A stretch of DNA of 64,000 nucleotides from CAWEBF01 sp963807235. GTDB taxonomy: Bacteria; Acidobacteriota; Vicinamibacteria; Vicinamibacterales; UBA2999. Shown in pieces: positions 37,660 to 47,512 of the stretch. The stretch is from contig CAWEBF010000036.1 of the NCBI GenBank assembly GCA_963807235.1, positions 1-64,000 on the forward strand, read 5' to 3'. The first letter of the stretch is position 1, and every line of letters begins with the position of its first letter. Made by a program: the position numbers and the translations under genes. Under the pieces are notes generated by a model. The model had not been told where the DNA came from and did no database searches. It worked only from the letters and a program-made list of their open reading frames with translations.

Positions 37660-38536
37660 ATGCGCCTTCACCTGGTGGACGGCACCTACGAGCTGTTCCG
37701 CGCCTATTTCGGCGCTCCCAAGGCCTTCGGCCGGCAGGGCGGCGAGGTCGGCGCCACCCGCGGCCTGCTCCGCTCGATGCTCTTCCTGCTGGGCGAGCCC
37801 GGCGTGACCCACGTCGGCGTGGCCTTCGACCACGTGATCGAGTCCTTCCGCAACGATCTCTTCGACGGCTACAAGACCAGCGAGGGCGTGCCCGAGGACC
37901 TGCTGGCGCAGTTCCCGCTCGCCGAACGCGCGTGCGCCGCGCTGGGCCTCGTGGTCTGGCCGATGGTCGAGTTCGAGGCCGACGACGCCCTCGGCACGGC
38001 GACGGCGCGCTGGCAGCACCTGCCCGAGGTGGAGCAGGTCGTCATCTGCACGCCGGACAAGGACCTGGCGCAGTGCGTGCGCGGCTCGCACATCGTGCTG
38101 CTCGACCGCATGCGGCGGAAGGTTCTCGACGAGCCGGGTGTGGTCGAGAAGTTCGGCGTGCCGCCGGACTCCATCCCCGACTGGCTGGCGCTCGTGGGCG
38201 ACACGTCGGACGGCTATCCCGGCGTGCCGCGCTGGGGCGCGAAGTCCGCCGCGGCGGTTCTGTCGCGTCTACCCGCATCTCGAGGACATTCCGGCGCTCG
38301 AAAGCGAGTGGCGCGTGAACGTGCGCGGCGCGGCCAGCCTGGCCGCCAGCCTGCGCGACCATCGCGACGAGGCGTTCCTGTTTCGCCGCCTGGCGACGCT
38401 GCGCTTCGACGTGCCGCTGACCGAGCAGCTCGACGACCTGCGCTGGCAGGGGGCCCGTCGCCAGGAACTGACGGCGCTCTGCGCCGAGCTCGACGACGCC
38501 TCGTTCCTCGAGCGCGTGAAAGTCTGGGCAGACTGA
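37660..38536 (+). CDS. 5'-3' exonuclease, FEN-like (frameshifted)
   Basis: Stand-alone relative of the DNA polymerase I N-terminal nuclease. Motifs are LHLVDGTYELFRAYF, HVGVAFDHVIESFRNDL, VEFEADDALGTATARW, ICTPDKDLAQCV and the helix-hairpin-helix region GDTSDGYPGVPRWGAKSAA, which together supply the acidic metal ligands. An extra base near 38268 shifts the frame, after which YPHLEDIPALESEWRVNVRG continues to TGA at 38536. About 291 residues. Cytoplasmic role in RNA-primer removal or repair is inferred. Confidence 0.87.
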
Positions 38537-38585
38537 GCCTGGCGACGCTAGTGCAACCGTGACCGTCGCGTGCGCGGTGGCAAGC

Positions 38586-38659
38586 GCGTCAATTCCGCGT
38601 CAAAACGGCATCAAAACGCCTGTCTATTGCGTCTTTTGATCGCGCGTTCAGGTGTATAG
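38586..38659 (+). promoter_or_regulatory. probable activator site and -10 element before the second PQQ operon
   Basis: Three direct repeats with an exact 11-bp period: GCGTCAATTCC (38586), GCGTCAAAACG (38597), GCATCAAAACG (38608). An inverted copy (GCGTCTTTTGAT, 38629-38640) follows, then TATAGT at 38654-38659 without a good -35. This looks like an activator-dependent promoter of the OmpR/PhoB type. Confidence 0.5.
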
Positions 38660-38738
38660 TGCTGGCCGTCCAGCGGCGCCCCCGTAGCCGGCCGCAGAAC
38701 CCGGCCGCCGGCGCCGCACCTGTCAGGGAGTGTGCAGC

Positions 38739-40917
38739 ATGTGGCGACGCGCTATCCAAACCAGCACTGCCCTTCGGTCTCGTGACCCTCGGATTGAGCG
38801 CCCTGTGGTTGACGGCGGGCCTCTCCGGTCAGGCTGGGCAGGCTCCCTCGACCAAGAACGGCGAATGGCCTCACTACACGGCCGATCTGCGCGGCACCAA
38901 GTATTCGCCGCTCGATCAGATCAACGCCGGCAACTTCAACAAGCTCGAAGTGGCGTGGCGGTTCAAGACCGACAGCCTCGGGCACGCGTCCCGAGTTCAA
39001 GCTCGAAGGCACGCCGCTGATGATCGGCGGCGTGCTGTACACGACCGGCGGCACGCGGCGCGCGGTGGTGGCGCTGGACGCCAAGTCAGGTGAGCTGATG
39101 TGGGTGCACCGCTATCCTGAAGGCAAGCGCGGCGCCTTCGCACCCAGGCAGCTCTCGGGCCGCGGCGTGGCCTACTGGACCGACGGCCGCGGCGACAACC
39201 GCGTCATCTACGTCACGCCCGGCTACCGGCTGATCGCGCTCAACGCGAAGACCGGCGCGCCGATTCCGTCGTTCGGCAAGGACGGCGTGGTGGACATGAA
39301 GGTCGGCGTGGTCAAGGGCAGCGGCCAGCAGATCGACCTCGAGACCGGCGAGATCGGCCTCCACTCGACGCCGACGGTGGTCGGCAACACGATCATCGTG
39401 GGCTCGTCGATGAAGGAAGGCATGACCATCGAGACCCACAACAACACCAAGGGCCTCGTGCGCGCCTTCGACGCGCGGACCGGCAAGGTGCTGTGGACGT
39501 TCAACACGATTCCGCGCCCCGGCGAGTTCGGCAACGACACGTGGAAGGACGGTTCGTGGGCGGTCAACGGCAACACCGGCGTGTGGACGCAGATCACGGT
39601 GGACGAGGAGCTGGGCATCGCGTACCTGCCGGTCGAGTCGCCGTCCTCCGACTACTACGGCGGCAAGCGGCCCGGCAACAACCTGTTCGGTGAAAGCCTC
39701 GTGGCCGTGGACCTGAAGACCGGCCAGCGCAAGTGGCACTTCCAGCTGGTGCACCACCCGATCTGGGATCACGACATCTCGTCCGGCTCCGATCCTGCTC
39801 GACGTGATGGTGGACGGAAAGATGCGCAAGCTGGTGGCGCAGCCGAGCAAGCAGACCTTCTTGTATGTGTTCGACCGCGTGACCGGCGAGCCCATCTGGC
39901 CGATCAACGAAACCGCGATGCCGCCCGGCGACGTGCCCGGCGAGTGGTATGCGCCGACGCAGCCGATTCCCAGCAAGCCGCCGGCCTACGGCCGGCCCGG
40001 CCTGCGGATCCCCGACGAGCTGATCGACTACACGCCCGAGATGCGCGCGCGTGCGGTCGAGAACATGACGCACTACAAGTGGGGCGGCAACTTCCCCTAC
40101 AGCGGCACGCTGTACAACCCGCCGATCGTCGGCAACGTCAAGGGGCTGCTCGGCGCGCTGAACCTTGGCAACGCCAGCGGCGGCACCAATTGGCCGGGCG
40201 CCGGCGCCGATCCCGAGACGGGCATCGTGTACGCGCAGGCCAACATGTCGGCGTTCACGCCGGAATCCGTGTCGCCACCGCCCGCGGGCTTCTCCGATAT
40301 TCCGTATCAGGCGGGCGTCGTGGGTCAGCCGTTCCGGCTGCGTGAGGCGGCCGGCACGGGTACTTACGCCGACGCGCCCCGGCAGGGCGACGCCGGGCGC
40401 CGCGGAGGCGCCCGCGGCGGCGGCTCGCGGAGCCGGCGGGCCGCCGCCCGCGGTCTACAACTCAGTCGAGGGGCTGTCGATGGTCAAGCCGCCCTACGGC
40501 GTGCTGGCCGCGATCGACCTGATGAAGGGCGACCTGAAGTGGCAGGTGCCGCACGGCGACACGCCGGACAACGTCCGCAACCACCCGAAGCTGAAGGGGC
40601 TCACGATCCCGAAGACCGGGCAGGGCGGCAGCGTGGGCGTGCTGATCACCAAGACGCTGGTGATCGCCGCGGATCCGCAGGTCACGACGACGCCCGAGCA
40701 TCCGCGCGGCGCGATGCTGCGCGCCTACGACAAGCAGACCGGCAAGGAAGTGGGCGCGGTCTGGATGCCGGCGCCGGTCAGTGGCTCGCCGATGACCTAT
40801 CGCATCGGGGGCCGGCAGTACATCGTGATCGCCGTCAGCGGCGGCAACTACTCGGGCGAGTACCTGGCGTTCAGCCTGCCCGAGAGCGAGACGCCCGACA
40901 CCAGCGGGACGCGGTAG
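38739..40917 (+). CDS. PQQ-dependent quinoprotein dehydrogenase (four frameshifts)
   Basis: RBS AGGGAG precedes the ATG at 38739. Joined frames give a signal peptide (FGLVTLGLSALWLTAGLSGQ) and an eight-bladed quinoprotein: NGEWPHYTADLRGTKYSPLD, AVVALDAKSGELMWVHRYPE, SSDYYGGKRPGNNLFGESLV, IWDHDISSAPILLDVMVDG, GGTNWPGAGADPETGIVY and GSPMTYRIGGRQYIVIAVSG. Extra bases lie near 38752, 38990, 39789 and 40390; the last is in an Ala/Gly-rich linker. About 724 residues. The cytochrome c gene 22 nt downstream is the likely electron acceptor. Substrate unknown. Confidence 0.88.
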
Positions 40918-40939
40918 ATCGGACGAACGGGACTGTCGT

Positions 40940-41365
40940 TTGGGGGCGAGGTCGTTTCTGGCGGTGAGCGTGGTGGCGCTGGCATGGTGCGCCACGTCCG
41001 CGGCCCAGTCGTCGGTCTCGGTGTGGAGCGGCGTCTACACGGACGCGCAGGCGGTGCGCGGCGAGACGGCGTACCTCCAGGAGTGCGCCAACTGCCACGG
41101 CACCGCCCTCGAAGGCGGAGACATGACGCCCCCGCTCCTTGGCGGAGCGTTCACGTCGAATTGGAACGATCTGACGGCGGGGGATCTCTTCGAGCGGATT
41201 CGGCTGACGATGCCGCTCGATCGGCCGGGCAAGCTGACGCGCCAGCAGAACGCCGACGTGATCGCGTTCGTGCTGCGCGCCAACACCTGGCCGGCCGGCA
41301 AGTCGGAGCTGCCGGCGGATTTGGCCGCGTTGAAGCAAATCAAGATCGAAGCTAGTAAGCCGTAG
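40940..41365 (+). CDS. exported monoheme cytochrome c
   Basis: TTG start at 40940 gives a signal peptide (FLAVSVVALAWCATSAAQ). The heme motif CANCH follows near residue 50, and LRLTM-type Met ligand candidates lie in FERIRLTMPLDRPGKL. 141 residues, intact. It is 22 nt behind the PQQ dehydrogenase and probably carries its electrons to an oxidase. The stop codon lies beside a short palindrome belonging to a dispersed repeat. Confidence 0.9.
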   Translation: MGARSFLAVSVVALAWCATSAAQSSVSVWSGVYTDAQAVRGETAYLQECANCHGTALEGGDMTPPLLGGAFTSNWNDLTAGDLFERIRLTMPLDRPGKLTRQQNADVIAFVLRANTWPAGKSELPADLAALKQIKIEASKP

Positions 41366-41419
41366 CGAGGCTTCGCCTCGCTGGGGGGACAGTATCTTGT
41401 GGCCCCGCTGGCGCGGGGC
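41364..41419 (+). repeat. hairpin-box-hairpin element, copy 4
   Basis: AGCGAGGC-TTC-GCCTCGCT (41364-41382), then CAGTATCTTGTGGC (41390-41403), then GCCCCGC-TGGC-GCGGGGC (41402-41419). It lies between the cytochrome stop and the receptor gene. Confidence 0.72.
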
Positions 41420-41474
41420 GGGTTACACGGGGGGTTGGCACAGGCACAGGCGGGAGATAGATAAAGGGGGAGGC

Positions 41475-44414
41475 ATGTCGAGGACTCTCGGACGTCTTGT
41501 CGTCGTTTCCTTCGTGCTGCTGGCGCCCGCGCTGGCCGCGGCCCAAAGCACCATCACCGGCGTGGTTCGGGACACCTCGGGGGCGGTGCTGCCCGGCGTG
41601 ACGGTGGAGGCATCCAGCGAGGTGCTCATCGAGCGCGTCCGTGCCACCGTGACCGACAGCGATGGCGTGTATCGACTCATCGATCTGCGGCCCGGCACCT
41701 ACAACCTGTCGTTCGCGCTGCCTGGATTCGCCAGCTTCAAGCGAAGCGGCCTCTTGCTGCCCGCCGAGTTCACCGCGACGATCAACGCGGAACTGCGCGT
41801 TGGCGCCATCGAGGAGACCGTCACGGTCACGGGCGAATCGCCAGTGGTGGACACGACCACCGCGGTCCACACCCAGGTCCTGGACCGCGAGGCGATGGAT
41901 GCCATTCCGACCGGACGGAGCATCCAGGGCATGGCCCAGTTGATCGTCGGGATCAGCCTGAACCTGCCCGATACGGGCGGCGCCCGCGCCATGCAGCAGA
42001 CCTACATGACGACGCGCGGCATGACGCTGGCCAACAACACCGTGCTGGTGGACGGCATGATGGTGAACGGCCTGCAGCTGGACGGCGGCGTGCAGAGCTA
42101 CTTCAACGACGCGATGAACGCGGAGGTCAGCTACCAGACGGCCGGCGTCGGGGCCGATACCGCGGCGGGCGGCGTCAGGCTGAACATGATTCCGCGCGAG
42201 GGCGGCAACCGCTTCAGCGGCGACTTCAAGGCCGCATTCCGGCCTGGAGATCTGCAGTCGAGCAATCTGACCGACCGGCACATTGCGCGTGGGCTCACCG
42301 CGGGGAACGCCACGGACCGCATCATCGACACCACCTTCGCGATCGGCGGACCGATCATGAAGGACAACCTGTGGTTCTTCACGTCGGCGCGCTATTACTC
42401 GGTGAACAACTTCATCGCCAACACGGTGTTCGACGACGGCAGCCAGGGGATCGACGACCAGTACATCAAGAGCGCGATGGCGCGCCTGACCTGGCAGATC
42501 AGCCCTCGCAACAAGCTGTCGGGCTACTTCGACGAGATCGACAAGTACCGCGGCCACGACATGCAGAGCAACGAGGACCCCGAGACGGCGGCGTTTCAGT
42601 GGTTCTCGCCGGCCTACAACACCGGGACGATCAAGTACACGTCCACAGTCAGCAGCAAGATGCTGCTCGAGGCCGGGTATTCCCGCAATCTGGAGTACTA
42701 CACCAACAGCTACCAGGACGGCGTCGGGCAGCCGCGCTTCACGGCCGCCTGGTTCGCCGGCGCGTCGCGCCTCGAGAACGACCTGGGCGGGCGCAAGACG
42801 GCGGCGACGGCTGAGAACACGCAGAGCCCGGAGCGCCACAACGCCCAGGGGTCCCTCTCGTACATCACCGGCGCCCACAACTTCAAGGCGGGCTTCCAGT
42901 ACACGTGGGGCGACTTCCTCCACACGGTCGACGCGAACGGCGACATGACGCAGCAGTACCGGAGCAACGCCACCGGCGTGCGGTTCTCGGTCCCCGACAG
43001 CGTGATCATCCGCAACACCCCGCTCAACTACGGCGAGCGGTTGAACCGTGACTTTGGCATCTTCGCGCAGGATTCCTGGAAGCTGGATCGGTTGACGGTC
43101 AATGCGGGGATCCGGTGGGAGAACATCAAGGCGCAAGTGCTGGCGAGTGAATCGCCTGCGGGCCGGTTCGTGCCGGCGCGCAGCTTCGGGGCCATCGAGA
43201 ATCTGCCCAACTGGAAGGACGTCGCCCCGCGGTTCTCGGCGGTGTACGACCTGTTCGGCAACGGTAAGACCGCGCTCAAGTACTCGCTCAACCGGTACAA
43301 CCAGATCCGGACGACAGGCATCGCCGCCAACTACAACCCGTTCCAGTCCCTCACCTCGGCGTCTCTGCCGTGGCGCGACGTCAACGGCAACGACATCGCC
43401 GAGGGCGAGCGCACCTGCTTGACGTTCCCGAGTGTCGGGTGTGAGATCGACTTCCGCGGTCTCCCGGCCAACTTCGGCACGGCGGCCCAGAACGAGTACG
43501 GCGCCTATCCGCGTACGTGGAATCTCGAGAACGCGGTCGAGGTGCAGCACGAGCTGCTGACCGGCCTGTCGGTGTCCGGCTCGTGGTTCCGCGGCAACTT
43601 CCACAACCTGACCTCCACGATCAACCAGAGCTGGTCGCTGGCGGACTACACGCCGTACACGTTCTACAATCCGCTGACCGGCGCACCGTTCGAGGTGTTC
43701 GCCAGAAGCCTTGCGGCCTCCAGCCGGCCCACACGCAACCTGGACACGTTCGATCCCGACCGGCGCCAGCAGTACGAGTCGATTTCGAGTCAGTTCACGT
43801 GGCGCATGCCCTGGGGAGGCCAGCTGTTCGGCGGCGGCGGGATCGAGCGGGAGCGCGTGCGCGCCTGCACGGCGCCCGACGATCCCAATTACCTGGCGGT
43901 TGGCAGCACCACGAACTTCACGGGCCCGGGGTTCTGCGACGACTTCGAAAACGACATCCCGTACCGGAAGGGCTTCAAGATGGCCGGGTCCATTCCAGCC
44001 AAGTGGGGCATCGACCTGAGCGTGGCGTTCCAGAGCAACGAGAGTCCCACGAGCACGCGGGTGATGACGGTGACCCGCGGCTTGACGCGGTATCCGGCCA
44101 ATTGCCCGGCGCCGTGTCCCGCGAACCAGATCATCATGCCGACGGGCACCTTCGGGCAGACGTCGCTGACCTACTACCTCGAGTCGGCTCGCGCCACGTC
44201 CGTCGAGCGGATCAACCAGCTGGACTTCAAGGTGTCGAAATCATTCCGCATGGGCCGCATCACCGTGCTGCCCGTGTTCGAGGTGTTCAACATCAACAAC
44301 TCGGACGCAATCATCAGCTACGTGACGACCAATGCGCTGGCCGCGACGTATCTGGCGCCGAACAGCATCATGCAAGGCCGCATGTTCGGGTTCGGCACGA
44401 CCGTGAGGTGGTGA
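41475..44414 (+). CDS. TonB-dependent receptor with N-terminal carboxypeptidase-regulatory-like domain
   Basis: Outer-membrane beta-barrel (Oar-like) for large or polymeric nutrients. RBS GGGGGAGG; signal peptide (VVVSFVLLAPALAAAQ). Residues 24-105 form the CarboxypepD_reg-like domain (TITGVVRDTSGAVLPGVTVE, GVYRLIDLRPGTYNLSFALPG). A plug follows (EETVTVTGESPVVDTTT, TTRGMTLANNTVLVDGMMVN), then a barrel ending GRMFGFGTTVRW with a terminal aromatic residue. 979 residues, intact. Its energy would come from TonB/ExbBD. Confidence 0.92.
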   Translation: MSRTLGRLVVVSFVLLAPALAAAQSTITGVVRDTSGAVLPGVTVEASSEVLIERVRATVTDSDGVYRLIDLRPGTYNLSFALPGFASFKRSGLLLPAEFTATINAELRVGAIEETVTVTGESPVVDTTTAVHTQVLDREAMDAIPTGRSIQGMAQLIVGISLNLPDTGGARAMQQTYMTTRGMTLANNTVLVDGMMVNGLQLDGGVQSYFNDAMNAEVSYQTAGVGADTAAGGVRLNMIPREGGNRFSGDFKAAFRPGDLQSSNLTDRHIARGLTAGNATDRIIDTTFAIGGPIMKDNLWFFTSARYYSVNNFIANTVFDDGSQGIDDQYIKSAMARLTWQISPRNKLSGYFDEIDKYRGHDMQSNEDPETAAFQWFSPAYNTGTIKYTSTVSSKMLLEAGYSRNLEYYTNSYQDGVGQPRFTAAWFAGASRLENDLGGRKTAATAENTQSPERHNAQGSLSYITGAHNFKAGFQYTWGDFLHTVDANGDMTQQYRSNATGVRFSVPDSVIIRNTPLNYGERLNRDFGIFAQDSWKLDRLTVNAGIRWENIKAQVLASESPAGRFVPARSFGAIENLPNWKDVAPRFSAVYDLFGNGKTALKYSLNRYNQIRTTGIAANYNPFQSLTSASLPWRDVNGNDIAEGERTCLTFPSVGCEIDFRGLPANFGTAAQNEYGAYPRTWNLENAVEVQHELLTGLSVSGSWFRGNFHNLTSTINQSWSLADYTPYTFYNPLTGAPFEVFARSLAASSRPTRNLDTFDPDRRQQYESISSQFTWRMPWGGQLFGGGGIERERVRACTAPDDPNYLAVGSTTNFTGPGFCDDFENDIPYRKGFKMAGSIPAKWGIDLSVAFQSNESPTSTRVMTVTRGLTRYPANCPAPCPANQIIMPTGTFGQTSLTYYLESARATSVERINQLDFKVSKSFRMGRITVLPVFEVFNINNSDAIISYVTTNALAATYLAPNSIMQGRMFGFGTTVRW

Positions 44415-44423
44415 GTTAGCCGA

Positions 44424-46469
44424 TCAGCGGGCGCCGGCACCTCGAGCGAGGTCGAGGTTCCGGCGCGCGTCCTCGAAACCAGGCTGCAACGCGAGCGCCC
44501 GTTCGAATGCCCGTTGCGCCTCATCGAGGCGTCCCATTGAGCCGAGCGCGATCCCCAGGTTGTTGTGCGCGGCGGCGGCGTTCGGATCGAGGCGCACGGC
44601 CTCTCCGAGCGCGCCGACGGCCTCGCGTGCCTGTCCTCCCTCGAGCAGCAGCGTGCCCAGGTCGTACGCGATCCGCGAATCGCGCGGCGCAAGCGCCACG
44701 GCACGACGCAAGTGCTCCAACCCTTCGCGCACTCGGCCCTGTGACGCCAGCACGCTAGCCAGACTGTGATGCGCCGCGGCCCAATCCGGCCGCAACTCCG
44801 CCGCGCGCCGGAGCGTGGTCTCGGCCTCGGGAAGGCGCCCGGCCTCGACGAGCGCGTTTCCAAGGTTGTAGTGGAGATCGGGGTAGTCGCCCCGGCGGCG
44901 AAGCCCTTCCTCATACACGGCGATGGCTTCCGCCAATTGGCCCTGCGACCGCAGCGCCACACCGAGGTTGTTGTACGCCGGCGCATGATCGGCGTCCGTG
45001 ACGAGCGCGTCGCGATACCTCGCCTGGGCCTCCGGCTGCCGGCCGCTCTCGAACAGCGCGACGCCAAGGTTCGTCTCGGTGATGGCGCGCATCTGGGTCG
45101 ACGACAACATCGGCCAGTTTGCCGCCAGCGCTGCGACGGCCGCCGTCGCCAGCGCGGCGCGCCTGGACCACAACCGCGGCAGATACACGACGCCGGCCGC
45201 GGCGAACACCATGAGGATGGGCACGAGAGGATAGCGGTACCTCGCGAACACGTAAAACGCGATGGTGCTCGCCGCGTAGGTGGCCGCCATCGCCCATAGG
45301 ATCCAGAACCGGCGCCGCTCGGGCCACGTGGCCCAGAACCCCAGGACCGCAAGCGGCAACAGGATGCCGAAGTTGGTGACGGGCTGCAGCAGGGCCAGCG
45401 GCCAGGACCACACGGCGTGGGCCTCCTGGGCCTCCGTGTCCAGCATCTCCGCGCGGTTGAGGAAGAGCGCGGTCTTGCGTCCCATCAACCTGAGCCACGC
45501 GGCCGGCTCCGAGGTGATGAAGTCGAGCGCGCGTCCCAACCAATAGCGGGACACCTCGTTCGGGTTCAGTTGCCGGCCCGCCGAGCGCTCGGCGATGTCG
45601 GACGCATCCAGACGCTCGAACTCGGCCGCGCCGCGTCCGAACCGCAGCGGCCGATACGTGCCGTCGGCGGTGGGGTTGTTGCCGATGTAGAAGTTCGGGC
45701 CCAGCTGCGAGGTCGTCAGATACAGCCCGCTGCCGACCGCATAGTTGCGGATGGCCACCGGCGAGAGCCCGAGAAGTGTGCCCGCGAGCACCAATGCCGC
45801 GGCGGTGGCCCGCTCTGAAGATCGCCCGCCCACGCGCGTCCAGGCCCACACGGCCGCCACGGGTGCAAGCACGAGCGCGTTCTCGCGGGTCAGTGCCAGG
45901 CCCGCCGTGACCATGCCGAGGGCCAGCCAGCCGGGATGCCGCGCCGCCGGGCGCGCATCCAGCACGGCCACCAGCGCCAAGGCGGCCGCCACGAACAGAC
46001 CGTCGAGCACGGACTTCTGCACCAGGCCGTCGAAGAATATGGCGGGCGCGTAAAGCGCCAGCGCGAACCCGGCCACCGCCCCGGCCGGTCTCGACACCAG
46101 CCGGCTGGCGGCGAAAGCCACCAGCGCGCACGAGAGCGCGCCGAGGAGCGCCTGCAGGACCCGCAGCGCCACCAGATCGTGGCCGAACACGGCATACACG
46201 ACGCCCAGGAAATAGGGATACAACGGAGCCTGGTAGAACACGTCGGTGCCAACCCAGTCGCCGGCAGCGAGCCGCTGCCCCCACGCGTCGTACTCGCGGG
46301 CATCCCCCATGAGCACTGAAAAATACGGGGTTCCGTGCATCTGCCACACATGGACGAGCCGCACTACGAGGGCCGCCCCGAACACGGCGGGAAACAGCCA
46401 CGCGCCAGCCCGTCTCTCCGTTTGCGGCACGATTGTGAGACTATCCCAACTAGTCAAGGGGCTCGCCAC
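44424..46469 (-). CDS. GT39-like membrane glycosyltransferase with C-terminal TPR domain
   Basis: The first roughly 430 residues have 11-12 hydrophobic helices with MGDAREYDAWGQRLAAGDWV and FYQAPLYPYFLGVVYAVFG in the first extracytoplasmic loop, typical of the dolichyl-phosphate-mannose/ArnT-like GT-C fold. After ITETNLGVALFESGRQPEAQ, six to seven TPR units follow (LGNALVEAGRLPEAETTLRR, LGIALGSMGRLDEAQRAFER). 681 residues, intact. Transfer of a sugar from a lipid carrier to protein or polysaccharide is inferred. The GTG at 46469 lies within a long palindrome; a GTG at 46430 outside it is a plausible start. Confidence 0.87.
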   Translation of the reverse strand: MASPLTSWDSLTIVPQTERRAGAWLFPAVFGAALVVRLVHVWQMHGTPYFSVLMGDAREYDAWGQRLAAGDWVGTDVFYQAPLYPYFLGVVYAVFGHDLVALRVLQALLGALSCALVAFAASRLVSRPAGAVAGFALALYAPAIFFDGLVQKSVLDGLFVAAALALVAVLDARPAARHPGWLALGMVTAGLALTRENALVLAPVAAVWAWTRVGGRSSERATAAALVLAGTLLGLSPVAIRNYAVGSGLYLTTSQLGPNFYIGNNPTADGTYRPLRFGRGAAEFERLDASDIAERSAGRQLNPNEVSRYWLGRALDFITSEPAAWLRLMGRKTALFLNRAEMLDTEAQEAHAVWSWPLALLQPVTNFGILLPLAVLGFWATWPERRRFWILWAMAATYAASTIAFYVFARYRYPLVPILMVFAAAGVVYLPRLWSRRAALATAAVAALAANWPMLSSTQMRAITETNLGVALFESGRQPEAQARYRDALVTDADHAPAYNNLGVALRSQGQLAEAIAVYEEGLRRRGDYPDLHYNLGNALVEAGRLPEAETTLRRAAELRPDWAAAHHSLASVLASQGRVREGLEHLRRAVALAPRDSRIAYDLGTLLLEGGQAREAVGALGEAVRLDPNAAAAHNNLGIALGSMGRLDEAQRAFERALALQPGFEDARRNLDLARGAGAR

Positions 46470-46522
46470 TCGCCGTGACTAGTTGGGATAGTCTCCTATG
46501 TCTTTTGGCGCGCTTCGCGCGC
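46437..46522 (+). repeat. hairpin-box-hairpin element, copy 5, with 20-bp palindrome
   Basis: GAGACTATCCCAACTAGTCA (46437-46456) and its exact complement (46476-46495) form 20-bp arms around a 19-nt centre. Box CTATGTCTTTTGGC (46496-46509) overlaps the start of the second hairpin GCGCGC-TTC-GCGCGC (46508-46522). The element sits between divergent genes and overlaps the 5' end of the left one. Confidence 0.8.
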
Positions 46523-46546
46523 TGGGATCTCTTGGAGGATCGTGAC

Positions 46547-47374
46547 ATGAAGTTCAGCGCGAAGGTCACCGTGATGTTCCTGGCCGCGGGGTTTGCCGGC
46601 CACTCTGCGTGGGCGGCCCAGGGCCTGGTGATCGTGCAGAAGACCACGGTCAACGGTGCCGTTGAAACGCACCAGATTCAGATTGCGCAGCAGCGGATGC
46701 GGACCGACGTGGCAGGGCCGAACGGCCCGACGACGGTTGTGTTCGACGGCACCAAGCAGGTGCTGTACATGATCAACACGCCCCGCAAGAGCTACAGCGA
46801 GCTGACGAAGGCCGAGGCAGAGCAGATGGGCCAGCAGTTGTCGGGCGCGATGGCGCAGATGCAGGAAGCGCTGAAGAACCTTCCGCCCGAGCAGCGTGCC
46901 CAAATGGAAGCGATGATGAAGGGCCGCGGGTTGCCCGCTGGGGTCGGCGCGCCGGTGAAACCGCAGTACAAGAAGGGCGGCACGCAGAAGGTGGGCAAAT
47001 GGACGTGCGACGTCTACGAGACGTCGCTCAACAACCAGCGGACCGGCGAGATATGCACGGTCAGCCCCCAGGCCCTGGGCTTCACGGCCGCCGACTTCGA
47101 GGTCTCGCGCCAGCTGGCGGAGTTCGTGCGCAGCATCCTTCCCGGAAGCGCGGACGCGATATTCCAGATCGGCAGCAACGACGCGGGCTTCTCCGGCGTG
47201 CCGGTCCGCAGCGTAAGTACGGTGCTCGGGCGCGAAACGATTACGGAGATCACCGACGTCTCGCGTCAGGAGGTGGCCGACGCCCTCTTCGTCGTTCCCG
47301 CGGGGTTCACGAAGGAAGCGCCTCTCGGCGGACTGGGCCGCGGCGGCCGCGGCCCGGGCGCCCCGCCCCGGTAG
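46547..47374 (+). CDS. exported DUF4412-like protein
   Basis: GGAGG lies before the ATG at 46547; the signal peptide is VTVMFLAAGFAGHSAWA. The domain opens GLVIVQKTTVNGAVETHQIQ, continues RMRTDVAGPNGPTTVVFDG and KQVLYMINTPRKSYSELTKA, and contains WTCDVYETSLNNQRTGEICT with two Cys, the usual DUF4412 pattern. A Gln/Met-rich helix lies around residues 95-125 and a Gly/Arg-rich tail ends the protein. 275 residues, intact. Function unknown. Confidence 0.78.
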   Translation: MKFSAKVTVMFLAAGFAGHSAWAAQGLVIVQKTTVNGAVETHQIQIAQQRMRTDVAGPNGPTTVVFDGTKQVLYMINTPRKSYSELTKAEAEQMGQQLSGAMAQMQEALKNLPPEQRAQMEAMMKGRGLPAGVGAPVKPQYKKGGTQKVGKWTCDVYETSLNNQRTGEICTVSPQALGFTAADFEVSRQLAEFVRSILPGSADAIFQIGSNDAGFSGVPVRSVSTVLGRETITEITDVSRQEVADALFVVPAGFTKEAPLGGLGRGGRGPGAPPR

Positions 47375-47380
47375 CGGAGC

Positions 47381-47424
47381 GGCTCTGGGCTCTAGGGCTC
47401 TAGGGCTCTAGGCTCTGGGCTCTG
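47381..47424 (+). repeat. 7/8-bp tandem repeat (GGCTCTA type), six units
   Basis: GGCTCTG-GGCTCTA-GGGCTCTA-GGGCTCTA-GGCTCTG-GGCTCTG, immediately after the DUF4412-like gene. It precedes a two-way terminator. Confidence 0.8.
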
Positions 47425-47436
47425 GGGCAGAACGAA

Positions 47437-47475
47437 AACGGGCCGAGCGCTTCACGCGTCCGGCCCGTTGCTTTT
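47437..47475. terminator. bidirectional terminator
   Basis: AACGGGCCG (47437-47445) and CGGCCCGTT (47461-47469) form a perfect 9-bp stem, with an A-rich flank on the left and GCTTTTG on the right. It serves the two convergent genes on either side. Confidence 0.82.
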
Positions 47476-47480
47476 GTAAG

Positions 47481-47508
47481 GCCTGAAGCCCGGAGCCTGG
47501 AGCCCGGG
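47481..47508 (+). repeat. 7-bp tandem repeat (GCCTGGA type), four units
   Basis: GCCTGAA-GCCCGGA-GCCTGGA-GCCCGGG, ending 4 bp before the stop codon of the receptor gene. The unit is the same type as the repeat at 33616-33650. Confidence 0.72.
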
Positions 47509-47512
47509 GCCC

